The translations under genes were made by a program, and so were the position numbers. The notes beneath the pieces were generated by a model that saw only the letters and a program-made list of their open reading frames with translations, was not told the origin of the DNA and searched no databases. Below, piece after piece: positions 8,434-21,734 of a stretch of 64,000 nt of DNA. The stretch covers positions 1 through 64,000 of the forward strand of contig ARYC01001300.1 of assembly GCA_000711775.1 (NCBI GenBank), given 5' to 3'. The stretch's first letter is position 1; each line of letters begins with the position of its first letter. The stretch comes from Oxytricha trifallax. Its lineage: Eukaryota > Ciliophora > Spirotrichea > Sporadotrichida > Oxytrichidae.

Positions 8434-11400
8434 ATGAGCAAGACTAACCATCTTCCAGGAGAACTGTCCCAAATACTCCCAACTCCAAATTATTATCTTC
8501 AAATTAATCATTCAAAAATTAATTGGTAAGTACTTCTCCTCATTATCATTAATATATTTATAAATAATAATATAAATGAGAAGTATTATACAGTTGTTTG
8601 CCGCGGCATTTAGTCAATGTGATTTATGTTAGATGAAAAATGAAAACATGGGAGATGAAGATTATAACGATGAAAGCAATAATGTGATTCTGACAACTGA
8701 GGGCAACATGGATGAAACACCCTCTAAGAACTCAAATAGCAATATAATTGATGACTCCTCCTCTTCTCGATCCAAGGGCAATTCTAAGACATTAGTCCAG
8801 CAGGATAAAAGAAAGAAAACTATGTGGGCGTAGAGAGTATCAAAGGTTGGCACCGAAATTGGAGCACCTCTTTTGACAGTGCCAATGCCAGAAACTGGAA
8901 GTAACAAGAAGAAAAGAGTAAGAGCAAGGGTTAGAGCTCAATCAAAGAACAATTCCATCCTAGAAGACTCAGTTGATTAATTTCTCAGAGATGAATAAAT
9001 TGTCCATCAAGGGATTACCATTAGTTAACTCGAAGATCCCAACAAAGGATTGGAAAGTATATAGGAAGAAACCAAGGAAGGCGATGAAGAATATAAGAAC
9101 ACCAGACAACATAGAAAAACAAGCAGTTTAATTCAAATATATAATAAAGAACAGCTGCAAGGAGTAAATGATAAGCAAATTATTATTGTAAATAACATAA
9201 ACGTGACAAACACTAATGTTACAACAACGCAAGTAACAAGTTCGATAGATGGATATAGTTAATAAAATAGTGAAGTGTAATCGACAGAGAAAAAACATAG
9301 GAAAATAACAATTAGAAAGAGGAATGATGATGACTCTAGTAAGAATAAAAGCAGCAGGAAGCCACCACTTGCTGAGAATAAAGTATAGTCAGATGAATTT
9401 ATGAGTGTTGACCTCGCTAACCCAACTTAAGCATTGGGTAGATTACATGACCCTGCAAAGGGTCTACTTGCAAGTGGATAATCATCACCAAAAAAGATTC
9501 AAGTTAGGTCTAGAAGACATTAACTTGACAGTTAAGAACTCAGTTCAAATGCATCATCAAATCAAAAGAAGCAAAACACCTCAGAATTTGAATTAGAGTT
9601 TGATGATCCAAATAATTCAAGCAATATAATGGATGATTAGAGAAATGACACAGAGCCAGGTAGTAACTCCAGTAAAAGTTCAAATAGTGAGAGAAGGAAG
9701 AGCAAAAGGGTCAAAGTTAATGTCAACAAAAGAATGACCATTAAAAGACCAACTGCTGCACCAGAGACTGAATAAACTTCAGTTTAATAGTAAGATAACA
9801 CAGATATGTAAAGTAATGCAACTATTGTGAAGGATTAAGAATAACAGATTATTAAGAACAAATTAAACGATGAAAATGTGATAAAATTAGATGAAAGTCC
9901 TCCCTCTAAATAATAAAGATCACCAGTTGTTTCACCTAAAAAACAGCAATAACAGCCTAAAGATTAAATCTTTGATATCATGAGAGAAATAGAAGAAGAC
10001 ATTAAAAAGTAGAAGCTTTAAGATGAAATAGATAAGAAAAGAAAGGATCAAGAATTAATAATAAAGTAATAAGAAGAACAGAAAAGAAAAGATACAGAAG
10101 ATGCTATAAAATAGAGATAATTACTTGAAGAACAACAGAGAAAAGAAATTGAAGATTTCAAGAAGGAATTAGAGGATAAAGTCAGATAAGAAAAGATGGA
10201 AAAACTGAGAATGGAGCAAGAAAGGAGAGAGAAGAAAGAAAAGTAAGAATAAGAAGAAAAGTAAAAGAAAGAAATGCAAGAATAAGAAGAAAGATATTAA
10301 AAAGAATAGCAAGAAAAAGAAGAAAGGCTTAAGAAAGAAAAGCAAGAATAAGCAAGAATAGAAATGGAAGAAATACTTAGAATAGAGAGGGAGTTTTAAG
10401 AGAATAAAAAGAAAGAGGAGGAATAAGAACAGCTTAAAATAATCAAGGAGAGAGATGAATTGCTGACTATGTTGGGTATGAATTCTGATTAAAAATAATA
10501 AGATGATGAAGACATTGGTTATGCATAATAGAAAATGATAAAGAAACAGAATACCTTCACTCAGAACTTAGTAGAAAAGAATACTGTTTATAAAAGAACG
10601 CCATAATTTTCATTTATAATTAATGATTAATTATAGTTTGAGCAATCTGCTGATTCTTCAATGAATCAAGATATAATGGAAAAATCTCCAAAAGCATAGA
10701 GAAATCAAAGTGCAATTAACTTAAATAGAGTCGATCCACATTCAAATGTTTATGAATACAGCGATTTGAAGAGACCAACTTTTGGATTAGAAAATATGAA
10801 TAACTTATCACCCTTCTAATCAGTGAATGAATCTAAAGAAATCTAAAATATTTTAGAGGATTCTTTCTTCAGAGATCCCTTAAAGAAAAATTTAGAGCAA
10901 TCACCCTTAAAAAATATAGAGAAATTCACTTACAAGCCTTAATATACAAGGAATAATAACGTTTCTCCATCAGGAACTCCTTCATTTAATAAAATGAATT
11001 AGTCTCTTGCTTCTGCTTAAGATTAAAAGACAGTAAGGCATTATGTGGGAGCTGAGGAAATAACAACTTTTAAAGACAAATTAAAATCACCAAATTACAA
11101 GGTCTTTAATGAGAGTCCTTTGAAAGCAGACCATAGCCCAGACAATTTTTCACCAAGTTAATTTAATCCAAGCTAAAGTTAATTTAATAAGAGCATAGAA
11201 AGCGGCACCATTAGCTTAAAATCATCACCCACTCAAAAGAAGATGATGGACTAGTTTAATGCAAGCAGAGACATCAACAAAACTACAAATTCTTTTATTA
11301 TGATTGATTCAGAAAGTGTGAGTTACAATAATCAGTAAACAGACAATTACTATGGAAGTGAAGCACCAAAAACTGAAAGAAACAGAAAGTCAAGCAGAAA

Positions 11401-12609
11401 TTAATTCGCAGTCAGTAACAAACATACACCAATAAGCAGCAATAAACTACCTAATTTTAACAAAAATGCAGTTTAATAGCAATCTATATCACCTGCTAGA
11501 AAGCCAAGAGAATATACTACAAGAGTCGTACTTGATGATGACGAAGAAGATTAAGTTCCTGTAAGATATAATTGTTCTATATAATATATTTTAGCAGTTC
11601 AATCAGAGAATAAATTCTTAGAAATACGATGGTAGCATAACTCATAAGTAGTCTTAAATCCAGCCATTCAATGTAAATTTAATTCAAAACTAAAACTTTA
11701 TAGAGTAAATTGGGAATGCAAACACCAGGAAGAAACACTAACATCCCTAGCAAAAGCCCTTTGAGAGGTCAAAATAGAATGAATCAGAATGATTAAACAA
11801 AATCACAAGTTTTCACATCACACTATCAAATGCCAGCACATTTAGCAGATAAATCTAACTAGAGTCCCCCAACCACTACTTTCAAAATGAATGACAATTT
11901 TATGTCAGGTACTATAAAATCAGACTCTCCAAGTTTAATCTCTAATTTCTCAAAGAATGATGCAAGTATGAAACGATACATAAATAGCAAATTTATTTTG
12001 ATTAAATGTTATAATCAGTAACAGCAGAAGAAGCCAATCATTCAAAACAAAGAGAAAAAGATTGTGAAGGTAATTCTTGATGATGACGAGGGGACAGAGG
12101 ATGGTGAGTCTTCTACTATGAAAACTTTCTCTTAACTACTGAAAACCCCATCTGATTCAATCTGTGACAGTTTCCATGAAGAAAGCAAGTACCCTCCAAA
12201 ACTAAGGAAAAATACTACTATTGGAAAATCTCAATCAAACCTACACGGTGGTGCTCAGAACAAGAGAAATGGACCAGTAGGCTAAATATCAAATAACCCA
12301 AAGATTAATTAACGCAATATGTTTGAAAGCCAGATTAACTTGAGAGATATGGGCAATGGAGAGTTGTCTCCAATTAACCCAAGAAAGTCTTACCTAATAG
12401 ATAAAAATAAGACAAAACTAAAACAACCAACGAAGATAACTGAGACAGATCCACAACTATATATAAATAAAATTAACGAGAAAGATGTTCAATAATCTAA
12501 ATAAACTAATAATTAATTGCAATCTTAACAAAATTAGGACAGGAGGAATAAAGCTTCAAAACCTAGTAATGTCAAAGATTAATTTAAACACCATACCAGG
12601 TTATGGTGA
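8434..12609 (+). CDS. Large low-complexity protein with a long Glu/Lys/Gln coiled coil
   Basis: The start is ATG at 8434 (MSKTNHLPGELSQILPTPNY). Introns at 8526-8613, 11561-11594 and 11673-11703 (31 bp) all restore the frame, giving 1340 residues to TGA at 12607-12609. Residues of about 1-500 are acidic, Ser/Asn-rich and basic by turns (KGNSKTLVQQDKRKK; SERRKSKRVKVNVNKR). About residues 500-680 form a long coiled coil (FDIMREIEEDIKKQKLQDE, then many KEEQEQ-type repeats). The rest is Ser/Pro/Asn-rich with repeated SP motifs (SPLKADHSPDNFSPSQ) and two acidic DDDEE clusters. No enzymatic domain seen. It could be a scaffold or cytoskeletal protein. It is followed after 105 bp by another gene on the same strand. 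Confidence 0.75.
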
Positions 12610-12714
12610 GATTTGAATTACAAATTTTTATTTTACATTTTTTAATTAATTCTCTGTATATTTGAATCTTCTTTATTAAGATTTTCTTTCAATTTGTTTT
12701 GAAATAAAATAAAA

Positions 12715-13929
12715 ATGAAAACAACTTCTGAATATAAACCATAACTGAGAATGTTCAATGATAGCATGAACAACAATTTAAGACTTTATAGAGGTAAGAT
12801 AATTGTTTATTTATAATTTAATTTAATAAGAAAGTGAATGTTTTGTGAAAATTTCTAAAGACAAGGCTCACTTAAGAAGTGACGAGAGCCCTGAAAATCA
12901 AAAACTATTTAAGTCAGCTGTGTAACCATTTACTGAGTGCAATGACCATAACCAAAACAAATATAGAGCTGAGTAAGATTTTACATAAATTTCTAACTCA
13001 CTTTTTATAGATAAAACATTGTGCAGAAGAGATTTCCTATGTTAAGAGAATATGAAAGAGCTAAAGTATCTCAAATTCAAAGTAGCCAGCATGACGAATA
13101 TTCAAATGTTAATAGTGGCTATAAATCACACAGAAAGGGCAATAATAGTTCAACCAACGAATACTTCTAAATCAATAAGCCAACTTTTAATTAATAAGTT
13201 AGACAGAAGTTGCTCATTAGAACTGATAACGGTTTACCCTTGAGTAAAGTGAGACCTCCTTCCATTTTCATCCCTAATAATCCCTCATAAGCAAAAACTA
13301 TGATTAAAAATGATAACTCTGGTTTGTTTTAAGAGGAATTCGACTTGAAGAGAAAAAAGGATTTCGAAGATCATGAGAGACACAAACGAAAAATGGTAGC
13401 TGGAGTATTTAGACAAAGCTACTATAATGATAACTATGGTAAATCCATGTCTCAATCAAGACTCAGGAAAAGCAACGACTCTTTCATTGGATAATCTAAT
13501 AACTTCAGAACTTTCTTGCAAGAGAAGCAGGAACTGCCTAGACTCTCCATTCTCTAGAATTACACCTAGATTATGAGGATCATGACACAAAACTACATTA
13601 AAAGTGTGGAATATGATTAAAAGTATAAAAATAGAGATTAGACTGACATTCTTGGGGATGACGATTATGTTAAATTTAAGGAGGAAGAAGTAAATACTAA
13701 AAAGATGTCAACCATATTGAAGAGTCTAAATTCTCCCAGACGTAAAACAGCACAGAGCTTCAACGCAAGGATGAGTCAGTATGGAAAAGTAGGAAACAAC
13801 AGTAAAACTGACAGAAGTGGAACAGGCGGAAGGAATGTAATGAGCAGCAGTATGTACAGTTAAGGATTTAGCTAAAATAGCATAATTATAGGTGAATAAA
13901 TTAATCTAATCAACTTTGCACATGTTTGA
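12715..13929 (+). CDS. Unrecognised basic protein, 379 residues
   Basis: The start at 12715 reads MKTTSEYKPQLRMFNDSM. Introns at 12794-12830 (37 bp) and 12973-13010 (38 bp) keep a single frame to TGA 13927-13929. The protein is rich in Asn, Ser, Lys and Arg: VQKRFPMLREYERAKVSQ, EFDLKRKKDFEDHERHKR and SILKSLNSPRRKTAQSF-type stretches. No family was recognised. It starts 105 bp after the TGA of the upstream gene on the same strand. A single transcript joined through an intron is possible but less likely, because the upstream TGA is in frame and an ATG follows. Confidence 0.65.
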
Positions 13930-13959
13930 ATTTAATATTAAAATAAATATATATTTTTA

Positions 13960-14331
13960 GGTACTCTACCGCAGATTTTTATGTATAAACCTGTTTTGCG
14001 GTAGAGTACCTTAATTATAATAATTAAATAAAATAAATAAAGTTAAATACAGCATTACTTTTTACAGAAAATGCATGAAATATTTATTTAATAAATTTTA
14101 TAATTAATATTAGGATATAATTTCTTTTTGAGGCAACTTTACTTAAAGATTGAATTTATTTAAAACTATAATTTTAATTTATAATTCTTTTTTTTATTTA
14201 TTCTTAATTTTATATTACTTTTTCTACAAACTTTATTTCACTTTTAACTATAGCATTTAAATAATATTTATTTTTTAATTAATATAATTAAGGTACTCTA
14301 CCGCAAAACAGCTCAAATGCGGTAGAGTACC
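13960..14331. mobile_element. Double-hairpin (foldback/MITE-like) element
   Basis: The 14-mer GGTACTCTACCGCA occurs four times in alternating orientation: 13960-13973 (+), 13997-14010 (-), 14292-14305 (+) and 14318-14331 (-). Each pair forms a hairpin, and the two hairpins are themselves inverted relative to each other. The flanks extend the symmetry: TATTTTTA before the left arm mirrors TAAAAATA after the right, and CTTAATTATA after the first hairpin mirrors TATAATTAAG before the second. The core (14011-14291) is AT-rich and non-coding. This looks like a non-autonomous terminal-inverted-repeat element about 372 bp long. The family is unknown and no target duplication is certain. Confidence 0.7.
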
Positions 14332-14721
14332 TAAAAATATTAAAATATTAATATAAATATAGAGAAATGTGTAATCTTGATTTACTTAATTAATTTACTC
14401 AAAATAAGCTATTTTAGCTAATTCTCAACTGCAGGAGCTAGAATTTAATAAATTATTAATTAGTGATTTATTTAAGAATGAGTGATAATTATTAATAATT
14501 GAGCTAACTTAAGATTCTACTGTGAGCTTAGAGTATATTAATTACTAATATATAAAAGAAGATTGAATCTTTCCTAAAGACTAAGTGAGAAGAACATTTG
14601 TTCATTTGCCCACGAGAGGATAAAAATACATAAGCTACGAGATAGACAGACTGGGAGGAATTTTGATAATTTTTAGTGTGGAAATTAAAGCTTTTGAAGA
14701 GCTGTTAAGTCCAGAGAGTTT

Positions 14722-15151
14722 TCAGATAGCTCTGTTGGGGAAGAGCATGACTCTAAGGGTTGCTCCCATAGCTCTGGGTGGTAGATTTCTTGCGAACTTT
14801 GCTCTGACTGCACCGTTGTTTCCGTGTGGCTTGACGACTCTGCCCCAGATGGTTCTGAATCTGGAGTTGTTGATGGTGTTCTTGGCCTTGTAGATGTAAG
14901 CGACTCTCTTTCCGAAGTAGAAGGAAGTGTCTTTCTTATCATTCACACCCTTGATCTTGAGAAGAGCGAATTGTTCATGCTGGGTGGTAATTCCTCTTTT
15001 GAAACCAGTGAACACTGCCTTGGTGTACAATCTACAAAATCGATAAGTTAACATTCACACTCAAAATATCGTTTGCAAAGAATTTTATGTACCTGACTGG
15101 TTGAGTCTTCTTGTGAACTCTTTTAGTTTGTTTATCAGCGTCTTTGCCCAT
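14722..15151 (-). CDS. RPL35A: Ribosomal protein eL33 (L35Ae)
   Basis: A component of the cytosolic large ribosomal subunit. Exon 1 (15093-15151) encodes MGKDADKQTKRVHKKTQPVR. A 61 bp intron (15032-15092) follows, and exon 2 continues LYTKAVFTGFKRGITTQHE. It holds the family signatures LLKIKGVNDKKDTSFYFGKR, RTIWGRVVKPHGNNGAVRAK and LPPRAMGATLRVMLFP. The total is 122 residues, close to the usual 110-120, ending in TGA at 14722. No IES is seen. Low use of TAA/TAG as Gln in the body is typical of a highly expressed gene. Confidence 0.96.
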
Positions 15152-15273
15152 CTTTATATAATAATGATTATTCAATATATCTAATACCAATTAAGATAAT
15201 AAATACTTTCTTCTTCCCTAAATAAATTATATATTACATCATTGAAGTTACAAATACATCATTGTTTATAAAA

Positions 15274-17367
15274 TCAAAGTTAACTATAATTTCTTTGATT
15301 ATTTCTAGTACTTAGATTGTTACTTATTACTCCCATTTGAGAAGCTTTTCTCGATTATATATGACTTTGGATTTATATCTAGCTTTTACCATAGTCTTAC
15401 TACCTGCTGATAGCATCTAATTGCAATTATTTAAGATTTGAAAGTGCTCTAAACCTTGAAGTTTTAATTTATTTAACTTTGTTCATTTGATTTTATATAA
15501 TTTAATCATTATTATCGAATTCGAAACTTTAATCAATATTTTCATTGTGATTTTGAATTTGTAAATGGGCACTTTGCTATTATCTAAGTTATGATTAATG
15601 CCTTTTATGCAAACTTTGTCTTGAATTGGATGGATCTTATAAATCCATGAGCATATTAATTGAATTTGTGTTAAACTGCTTAATAAATGGCAGTTTGATG
15701 CTAGTAGTATTTTTACTTCTTACTGTATTCCTACTATCCATTATTATGCTTCTAATCGATGCCAAATCTGACTAGTTATTAATATGTTATTAATCAAAAC
15801 TAGTATCAAACTATTTGGGGTTAATATCATCTATTTCAGTTATGTGAGAGAAATCATTCAAATATTAATAAGATTAGTTGTTTGCTAACTAATTTATATG
15901 GCCCTTATTTTATTAAGGCTACTCATTTTTCCCACTGGATAATTTTCTGTTTTATTATTAGTTATTGGTTTTATTAATTAAACTTGAATTTCTTTGAGAT
16001 TCTATATTTTAAAGTTTTGTTGATTAATTATATTAGTCTAAACTTGAGTTTCTATTAAATCTATCGTAACTTACACCATTACTTAACTTGATTGAATTAC
16101 TTAATTCATTCATTTTATAACCTATAAACTAAGAATATAAAAGTAATTTTAATATAAAAATATACTTTCCAATTATAGGTTTATTTTCCTCTAATGATTC
16201 TTGTATATTAATCCTATGCTTTATTATTCTCTCACTGCTTAAGTCTTAATGTTAAGATAATTGGCTTCTGGAAGTTAGTATATTCTTTGGAAATTTGAGT
16301 TTACTTTGATTAATCTTTATTTTTAATGGTGTATTTTATGATTATTTAGTGTTGAAAATAATTTGCTCAGATTGTTTCTAATTTAAGTATGAGTGATCAA
16401 AAGTCAAATTTGATCTATCGTTGTCACAATCAAATCTTTTAATTTTTAATGGTTTTCCATTGTGGTCACTTGTCATGTTCAAAATCATTTGAGTTTGCAG
16501 CTAGCTAAGTAGACGCTTCTATAGGAGTTATGATGTAATAATATAAAGTAAATATTTACTTTTTTAATTGGAAGCTATTGATTGATCAACTCTTATTCTT
16601 TCTAAATGAATTCCTCTCTAACTTTATCTATAATTTCATGCTCCAACTTTTATTCAGGAGTTTGCTAAATATTTTGCTTTAAAGCAATTACTTTTAAAAC
16701 TCTCGGACTTTATAATTAGCCATTTCTACTAATTGAATACTATTCATTGATTTATTTCAATTGTTGAGATCTTGGCGATAGCTTGCTTTAAATTGTCAAA
16801 GAATTTGGTTTCATTATTCTATTGATTTTAATTATCCTTGGCTTTTAAATCACTATAAAACTTTAAACAAAAGGTTTATAAATAATTACTTGAAGTGTCT
16901 GTTCTCATTTCATAGTTCTTGTTTGCTGCTTTAACTTTCTCACTTGCATGAGAATCTAATATACATGGAATCTAAAATGAATGCATGAAAATATGGATAA
17001 TTTAACTTACAGGTTCTTAAGTTTCTTCATCTTAATCTATTATAAAACTATGATTATTATCTAAAATTCTCAACTCTGCTTCTACTTGAATAAGTGTAAC
17101 AGCTAGCGTATTGCTTATACAGTGATCAGGAACTTTTAAGTACAAGTATTTATTCCTGAGACATTCATCAAAATCATCAGTTACAAAATCTTGAATAATT
17201 TATTAACATATTTGTAGGGAATCTAATCTTGGAATCAATTGTGGCTAGTAAAGAGTAAAGAATGATATTATATTCGACAGGTTTTCAGGTTTTTTGTTTT
17301 ATGATTAAGAGACAGCATTAACTTAGTTATTTGAAGATTTTTTTTTCTGCTTGAGTTTAGATGCCAT
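15274..17367 (-). CDS. Unrecognised Ser/Asn/Gln-rich protein
   Basis: The start at 17367 reads MASKLKQKKKSSNNQVNA. A folded-looking part follows (FFTLYQPQLIPRLDSLQ; DFDECLRNKYLYLKVPDHC; NTLAVTLIQVEAELRILD). After a 39 bp intron (GTAAGT...TTTTAG, near 16975-17010) come IPCILDSHASEKVKAANK and KFFDNLKQAIAKISTIEI. Later exons (REEFIQKEQELINQQLPIKK; MILNMTSDHNGKPLKIKR; KFNRNSSLDQYNQSTK) end in a Gln-rich tail at TGA 15274. At least three introns have clear GT-AG ends. One frame step near 16750 is not resolved and may be an IES. No conserved domain was recognised. Confidence 0.65.
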
Positions 17368-17483
17368 TTAATTAAACTTAAATAATTGATATGTAGATAA
17401 ATGATTAATTATTAATTTGTTAAATAAAAGTAAGTGAACTAATTCAAAATTACAATCAGCATTATTTTCATTGCTAATGTGAT

Positions 17484-18627
17484 TCAAGTTTAGTATTTTG
17501 TAATTGCTGTAAGTCTTGCATGTACCCTCTTAAACTCTCTGTGACAATAGTTTATAAAATAATTATAAAATATTTATTAATTTAAAAATACTTTACTGAA
17601 TCTCAAGTGGCTTGCTATCTAACTCCTCGTCTTCTCTCTCAAGTATAGATTTAATGATATCTTCTTCAAATCTGTCTCTCTTTCTCTCCTTAAGACGAAT
17701 CTAAGGTCCAAGAACGGCATCAAATCCAAGTGACTCTCTGGGAACCTTCCTGTTTCTATAGAGATTTTCATCTCTGCTCTCAATAATCATTTCAAGCTCT
17801 TTCAGACCCTAGACTGAAGCGAAAATCCAATCGTGATTCAAAACTGGCTTTAAGTTAAATTGCTGTGGATTCACCAAGTTTAGTGTCTCAATATTTGAAG
17901 CTGCTTGAACGAAGTTGGTATCTGGGAGGAAACTATGCAAGAACAAAATTTTATCTCTTTTGTAAGGAGCAATAATTTCATTTAAGTACTTAGTCTTTCC
18001 ATATTCGAGGGCTTCTGAATCAATAAGAATGAGTCTGTCTTCATAGAGTTTTGCACTTAAGATAGTTTTCAATGCTAAAAGTCTAATTTTTTCGTTTAAC
18101 TGGAAAGTGTAATCCATTGGCACTGGACCGTGAGCTTTACCACCTTTCCATAGATGTGGAGCTCTTTTATCACCCTGTCTGGCTCTACCACTCTTCTTTT
18201 GAGGTCTCATCTTTGCACCTGAACCAGCAACATCTCCTCTTGTCTTAGTTCTATGAGTCTTAATTTTACCCAAGTTATCGAAATAAGAGTTCACTCTGAA
18301 CACAATATCTCTTCTTAATGGCAAGTTATAAATGCTTGGGTCTAGATTGCACAAATTTCCAGTAAAAGTTCCAGACTTTAAATCGAAAATAGGTAAATTC
18401 AAAGGTTATTGCTCGTTGATAATGAATGGTTTAGTTGCCCATGGTCTTTCTACAATTAATGCTTGGTCTTATTTGGGCAATTGGAAGTTCTTAATATCAA
18501 ATTGAGCATTCGCTTGGACTACTGATGAGGCAAATCTCTAGGGAAACAATTTCTGGCTTGGCATAGATAAAGCACTTTAGTTGACTAGATGCTTATAATT
18601 CAGCATCATCATTTGCTTTGATAACAT
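17484..18627 (-). CDS. MRPL4: Mitochondrial ribosomal protein uL4m
   Basis: The start at 18627 gives a mitochondrial-type N-terminus (MLSKQMMMLNYKHLVNQSAL...PQRFASS). The uL4 core follows: TRGDVAGSGAKMRPQKKSGR, ARQGDKRAPHLWKGGKAHGP and YTFQLNEKIRLLALKTILSA. This is the conserved rRNA-binding loop of bacterial and mitochondrial L4. The C-terminal domain has YERDR-like ligand-free helices (LYEDRLILIDSEALEYGKTK; DKILFLHSFLPDTNF). A 58 bp intron (17539-17596) near the 3' end joins LEIQ to EFKRVHARLTAITKYQT, ending at TGA 17484; total 361 residues. It acts in the mitochondrial large subunit. The lack of cytosolic L4 features and the presequence support the mitochondrial call. Confidence 0.92.
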
Positions 18628-18739
18628 TTTTCTTTTATATAATTAATTATTATCACATAATTATTAAAAATACTACTGAAAATGAAATTATTTTTATTGG
18701 ATTCGCATCATTAAAATTATAAATAAATTTGAATTTAAA

Positions 18740-20103
<1,364 letters not shown>

Positions 20104-20189
20104 ATAAAAATATATAATACTAAGAGATTTTAAGGTTGAATTTTACAGTAAATTAAATTAATTATGATACAAACAAAAATTTAAAGTTC

Positions 20190-20471
20190 TCACTATTTTG
20201 GTTAGGTGCTTCCTTATCTTGATCTCTTTCCTTTCTTAATAGAACTTTGATCTTAGCTACTTGTGATTGTACTAAGGTCTTCCAATGGTACTTACTGCTC
20301 CATATTACTCTCATTAACTCTTGGTTTTACGCTGCTTTTAATTTGATCTTTCTATGCTCCTACGTTATTGAGGTTATCAAGAATATTTTCAAAATTAGGG
20401 GACATTAGCTCTGATTTCTTCAAAGGGATTTTTTTCTCAAATCTGTTCATATATACTTAATAAAAATTCAT
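20190..20471 (-). CDS. Small unrecognised protein, 93 residues
   Basis: A continuous frame starts at 20471 (MNFYQVYMNRFEKKIPLKKS) and ends at TGA 20190, with five or more TAA/TAG Gln codons. It contains MSPNFENILDNLNNVGAQKD and a Ser/Thr/Gln-rich basic end (SSIKKGKRSRQGSTQPKQ). It is convergent with TTLL1, whose stop lies 87 bp away. No domain was recognised; upstream exons may be missing. Confidence 0.5.
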
Positions 20472-20846
20472 TAACTTGAATTGAAGTATCTAATTATTAT
20501 CTTGTATTGTAAATTCTATTCACACTTTTGGGGAGGTGAAAGGCTCACAGCAAAAAGCATAATATTTTCTTTGATTAAAACTATGTGGAAATTTTTAAAA
20601 ATATTAATATTGTAAGTCACAAAATTTTACACTTTTGCTATCAATCATAACATAACCTGTAAAATATTAAGAAAATTATTTCAATATCGCTAACTGTCCA
20701 ATATTTGAATTTCCTTTTTATGAAAGAAATATTATATTAAAATAATTCATCAATAATTGAATAATTTCAGTATAGTTACTTTTAAATTTCTTTTACATAA
20801 ATTACATAATTTTTGCATTTTTTGGTATTATGCTCAAATAGTGTTA
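20472..20846. other. AT-rich spacer, nothing recognisable
   Basis: Over 75% A+T with long T and A runs, between the small gene and the 3' end of the chromodomain gene. No open frame with codon character was seen. Confidence 0.5.
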
Positions 20847-21593
20847 TCAAATTTAAATATTCTGCAAATTTTTTGAAAAAATATTCTAAAATTTATGGCA
20901 ATTTAAAAAAAATATTTGAATTATAAATTACTATTTTTTAATTGTCGGAGCTTAATCTACCACTCTTAACTTTATATAACTAACTAAATCTGAGTATTGC
21001 TTACAAGTATTAATACATTTCTTTGCTGTGAGTGTTTAAAAGTTCTTCCTCCTTTATCAGTTCTCTTCTCTACTTACCAGTTTCTTTGTCTGTAAATTCC
21101 ACAAGAAATCCAATATTTTTCGTTTCTGATCCATACTCACTATGATTAAGTTAAAATTTGTTCGATAAATAAACTTTGCTTACAATTGAGATATAATCCT
21201 AGCTACTGAGTTCTTGGATGGTTCAATGATTTTCTTATCGCTCTACTTTCTTAAGGGCTCCTTAGTTTCCTCTTAAACACCTTGCATTTATTTAGGGAGC
21301 TTATTCTTCTGGAAGACTTCCTTTACGAGGTATTTCTGGACTATTCCTGGAGCGTCATGAGCGAACATTTCGAAGCACTCCCATGTGTCTGCTTCTTGAC
21401 CATATCCCTTCCATCTTACCAAGAATTCAATCTAATTAGTCTTCTCTTTCAATCTGTACCCCTCAATGTGATCGATCTCATATTCCTATTCATCATCAGA
21501 ACTCGCTTTAGAATCACTTTGCTAATTAGAGGCGTTCATATCTAAGACTTTTGTAGATGAGTGCTGACTTCTCTTTTTTCTCTTTCCGGGCAT
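20847..21593 (-). CDS. Chromodomain protein, HP1-like
   Basis: The start at 21593 reads MPGKRKKRSQHSSTKVLD. An acidic lead SSDDEQEYEIDHIEGYR flows into a full chromodomain: YEIDHIEGYRLKEK, IEFLVRWKGYGQEADTWE and QKYLVKEVF. The aromatic cage positions (Y of YEIDHIEG, W of RWKGY, and W/E of DTWE) are present, as expected for a reader of methylated H3K9/K27. After a 44 bp intron (21140-21183) the second half, YGSETKNIGFLVEFTDKETG, RRELIKEEELLN and MYQYLQAILRF, resembles a chromoshadow domain. The last exon (after the 20886-20931 intron) is less sure; stop TGA 20847, about 218 residues. HP1-like proteins act in heterochromatin and, in ciliates, in programmed DNA elimination (Pdd1-type), but that role is not shown here. 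Confidence 0.85.
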
Positions 21594-21734
21594 TTCTTTT
21601 TAAGTGCTAATTTATTACTTAATTTATACTTCCCTCAAATTTGCGTTCCTTAAATATCTCACAAGGAATTTATCATTAAAATTTAAGAAGAATTGGTATC
21701 TTGAGACTCAGACAAACTCGATTGCATAAACTCT

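Noticed and set aside
14824-15051. Plus-strand ORFs across 14663-15051
   Set aside because: Antisense shadows of ribosomal protein eL33, which is certain on the minus strand.
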